A stretch of 8,817 nucleotides of DNA from JAWPMV01 sp038527215 (GTDB lineage: Bacteria; Bacteroidota; Bacteroidia; J057): contig JBCBGC010000199.1 in the NCBI GenBank assembly GCA_038527215.1, forward strand, positions 1-8,817. Direction: 5' to 3'. Positions 6,787 through 8,817 of this stretch are shown one piece after another. Each line of letters begins with the position of its first letter. Position 1 is the first letter of the stretch. The notes beneath the pieces are model-generated. The model saw only the letters and a list, made by a program, of their open reading frames with translations. It did no database searches and had not been told where the DNA came from. The position numbers were made by a program, and so were the translations under genes.

Positions 6787-7446
6787 ATGAAGTGGCTTAA
6801 GCAACTGTTTGTTTTTCTGATTCAACTGGTGATCATTGCGATCTTGCCATTTTGGGTCTTTATCCGAGGGTCTGTATGGTTGTATGAAGCCTACGGGGTC
6901 TATCACTGGTTGGGACTAGCAGCGATGTTTGGGCTGGTATTTTTCATTTTGTTGATCTATATGGCCATGGTATGGGACGCGGTCTTTGGGGCTAATAAAA
7001 TCACCCGTCGAAGTTTAAAAGGAAAAATGCTGCTGGTCTTTCTCCTGTTAGGGGTCTACGCAGGCTATGGCTTGTTCAACCTCTCCGGAGGCAATGCCAA
7101 GACGGAAGAGGTCCGCAAAGAATATACGTCCCTCCATCCTTTTATGCGCATGGCGGTAGGCACTTTTGTCCTTTTCGATAAATCTATCTTAGTAACCGAT
7201 ATGGCCAGGGGACAGGAAGATTATAAAAAAATGGGCCTCAAGACCATCAAAAACTCCCTGCACTACGAGCAAAAGACGGGATACGTACACGCCATGGACC
7301 TTCGAACCAAAGGGCACAGTGAGTTTCGCAATACGATGCTGAAATGGTATTTCAAAGTATTGGGCTTCAATACCCTTCGCCATGTGGGCACCGCAGATCA
7401 TCTTCACATTTCTTTAACGGTACGGGGGAAACCGGGCGTCATTTAA
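6787..7446 (+). CDS. Membrane-anchored M15-like (D-Ala-D-Ala peptidase-like) protein
   Basis: A 219-residue protein. Three predicted transmembrane helices (about residues 7-26, 41-63 and 81-98) are followed by a soluble C-terminal domain. The positive loop KITRRSLKGK between helices 2 and 3 places that loop in the cytoplasm and the C-terminal domain in the periplasm. This domain contains SLHY (H159), AMDLRT (D171) and ADHLHI (H205/H207), resembling the zinc-binding His-Asp-His pattern of M15/LAS peptidases (SxHxxGxAxD ... H), which trim peptidoglycan peptides. The spacing from H159 to D171 is 12 residues rather than the usual 7, implying a small loop insertion; H168 is an alternative ligand. 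A GTG at 6742 would add 15 residues, but the ATG at 6787 gives a natural membrane-protein N-terminus (MKWLKQ). It is divergent from the murein amidase, which suits a cell-wall role. Membrane topology is secure; peptidase activity is inferred from motifs only. Confidence 0.8.
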   Translation: MKWLKQLFVFLIQLVIIAILPFWVFIRGSVWLYEAYGVYHWLGLAAMFGLVFFILLIYMAMVWDAVFGANKITRRSLKGKMLLVFLLLGVYAGYGLFNLSGGNAKTEEVRKEYTSLHPFMRMAVGTFVLFDKSILVTDMARGQEDYKKMGLKTIKNSLHYEQKTGYVHAMDLRTKGHSEFRNTMLKWYFKVLGFNTLRHVGTADHLHISLTVRGKPGVI

Positions 7447-7448
7447 GA

Positions 7449-8817
7449 TCAGCCTTTGAGCTTTTCTGCTAATTCCTCTATCTCTATTAGCACTGCTTCC
7501 CACTGCTCGGTGGTTTCCTCGAGCGTGGCCTTCCGATTATCTCTGTCTGCTTGCAGGGCCTGGAGCTTTTCAAAATCGCGCGCCATTTCGGGTAGCCCCA
7601 TTTGTTCATCAAAGTGGGCTATTTCCGCTTCCAGGCTTTCAATTTTCTCTTCTATACTGACCTGATCCCGTTCGAGCTTACGCAAGCGGTTTTTGGCCTG
7701 TTTTTGTTCCTTATAGCTTAAGCCGGAAGTAGCGCCTTCGCTTTTATCTGGCTTTTTTTCTGGAATGATCTCTGCTTCCGTGGGCGTTTGCTTGCTCAAC
7801 CAGTATTCATATTCCTGATAGGTGCCAGCATATTCCCAAATTTTTTTGTCCTCCAGGTACCAGATTTTATTGGCCACCTGAGAGAGGAAAAAGCGGTCGT
7901 GGGAAACAATGATGTAGGTGCCTTCATAGGCTTTGAGCGCTTCCACCAAAATCTGGATGCTGGGAATGTCGAGGTGGTTGGTTGGCTCATCCAGGAGCAG
8001 GAAGTTGGCTTCGGAGATGAGGGTTTTGGCCAGGGCTACCCGGGACTTTTCTCCACCGGAAAGAACCTTAATCTTTTTCTCAACATCCTCACCAGAGAAC
8101 ATGAAACAGCCCAGAATGGTCCTCAGTTCCTGTTCCGTCTTGCCTACAGAATCGTCCGTAACCTCCTGCAAGATGGTCTTGCCCAGGTTCAGCGCTTCTA
8201 GTTGGTGCTGGGCAAAAAAGCTGGGAACCACCTGGTGGCCCAATTTACGGTTCCCTACGAAGGGCTCTCGGTCGGCCAGGATCCGTAGAAGGGTAGACTT
8301 ACCCAGGCCATTGGCCCCGATCAGGGCAATTTTATCCCCTCGCCAAATACTGCCCGCGCCCCCCTGGATGATTTCTTTGGGGCCGTAGGCTTTGTCCACC
8401 TCCTTGAGGGTCATGACTTCCTTGCCGGAGACAGTTTGCATCCGAAAGCGAATGTTGAGATTGACATGTTCTTCTTCCGGCGGGAGAATTTTCTCCAGTT
8501 TTTCCAGTTGCTTGATTTTACTTTGGACCTGGCGGGCTTTAGAGGCTTTGTATCGAAAGCGATTGATAAACTTCTCCTGATCAGCAATATGTTTCTGCTG
8601 GTTCTCATAGGCTCTAAGCTGTTGCTCTTCCCGCAGGGCCTTTTCTTTCAAGTAAAAGCTATAGTTCCCGGTATATTCAAACAGTTGTTGCAGACTGATT
8701 TCCAGGATTTTGGTCGCCATCCGATCAATGAAGAAGCGATCGTGAGAAACGACGATGCTGGTGCCGGGGAAGTTTTTGAGATAGCCTTCCAGCCATTGGA
8801 TAGAGGGCAGGTCTAGG
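7449..8817 (-). CDS. ABC-F family ATPase (YheS/Uup-like), N-terminus outside window
   Basis: The C-terminal 455 residues of a soluble ABC-F protein; the reading frame is open to the right edge, so the first ATPase domain is mostly missing. Visible residues 1-32 (LDLPSIQWLEG, then VVSHDRFF with H-loop H25) are the end of ATPase domain 1. Next comes the charged interdomain linker (about 50-110, with FINRFRYKASKARQVQ), the element that contacts P-site tRNA in ribosome-bound ABC-F proteins. Domain 2 is complete: Walker A GANGLGKST (167-175), signature LSGGEKSR (252-259), Walker B LLLDEP with TNHLD (273-283), H-loop H306. The last 90 residues form a charged coiled coil, as in Uup. ABC-F proteins lack membrane segments and act on translating ribosomes, either resolving stalled complexes or giving antibiotic resistance. 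The linker resembles YheS-type housekeeping members more than resistance proteins. The internal ATG at 8718-8720 is not the start. The stop lies 2 bp from that of the convergent M15-like gene. Confidence 0.95.
   Translation of the reverse strand, partial: LDLPSIQWLEGYLKNFPGTSIVVSHDRFFIDRMATKILEISLQQLFEYTGNYSFYLKEKALREEQQLRAYENQQKHIADQEKFINRFRYKASKARQVQSKIKQLEKLEKILPPEEEHVNLNIRFRMQTVSGKEVMTLKEVDKAYGPKEIIQGGAGSIWRGDKIALIGANGLGKSTLLRILADREPFVGNRKLGHQVVPSFFAQHQLEALNLGKTILQEVTDDSVGKTEQELRTILGCFMFSGEDVEKKIKVLSGGEKSRVALAKTLISEANFLLLDEPTNHLDIPSIQILVEALKAYEGTYIIVSHDRFFLSQVANKIWYLEDKKIWEYAGTYQEYEYWLSKQTPTEAEIIPEKKPDKSEGATSGLSYKEQKQAKNRLRKLERDQVSIEEKIESLEAEIAHFDEQMGLPEMARDFEKLQALQADRDNRKATLEETTEQWEAVLIEIEELAEKLKG

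Noticed and set aside
8436..8816. Plus-strand open frame reaching the right edge
   Set aside because: It is a mirror of the ABC-F linker and domain 1 coding sequence and has no domain of its own.
1..8817. CRISPR array, insertion sequence or long direct repeats
   Set aside because: No regularly spaced direct repeats, transposase motifs or terminal inverted repeats were seen by eye.

Overview
The window looks like a chromosomal segment from a member of the Bacteroidota, most likely a Saprospiraceae/Lewinella-type bacterium. This is inference from three things: Bacteroidota-style promoters (a TAnnTTTG -7 element in front of the tRNA), start codons without Shine-Dalgarno sequences, and familiar content (MoxR ATPase, MlaD next to an Amidase_3 protein, PduO-type adenosyltransferase, YheS/Uup-like ABC-F ATPase). 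No database search was possible.

Layout, left to right. Positions 38-1708 (minus) hold a caspase-like (C14) cysteine protease with a His/Cys dyad and a long C-terminal array of about 37-residue TPR-like repeats. It is clearly more AT-rich than the rest of the window. It is separated by a strong tRNA-type terminator (1914-1949) from a tRNA-Arg(ACG) at 1955-2028 (minus), which has its own promoter. Positions 2100-3104 (minus) hold a MoxR-type AAA+ ATPase with no DUF58 or von Willebrand factor partner visible. Divergent from it on the plus strand are a small unknown lipoprotein (3248-3808), a PduO-type cob(I)alamin adenosyltransferase (3872-4417) and, 4 bp later, an MlaD/MCE-domain protein (4422-5360). 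Converging on MlaD is a secreted zinc N-acetylmuramoyl-L-alanine amidase (5380-6606, minus). Divergent from the amidase is a three-helix membrane protein with a periplasmic M15-like (D-Ala-D-Ala peptidase-like) domain (6787-7446, plus). The window closes with an ABC-F ATPase (7449-8817, minus) whose N-terminal part lies beyond the right edge.

How it fits together. The centre (4422-7446) is envelope-oriented: a lipid-transport MCE protein, a murein amidase and a probable murein peptidase sit side by side. The lipoprotein may belong to the same theme. PduO, tRNA-Arg and ABC-F are housekeeping genes. The most unusual part is the left end. A caspase-like protease with a repeat array, of foreign-looking base composition, lies just 3' of a tRNA gene, which is the classical position for an integrated island. 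Only one gene of that possible island is visible, so any role in defence or regulated cell death is a hypothesis.
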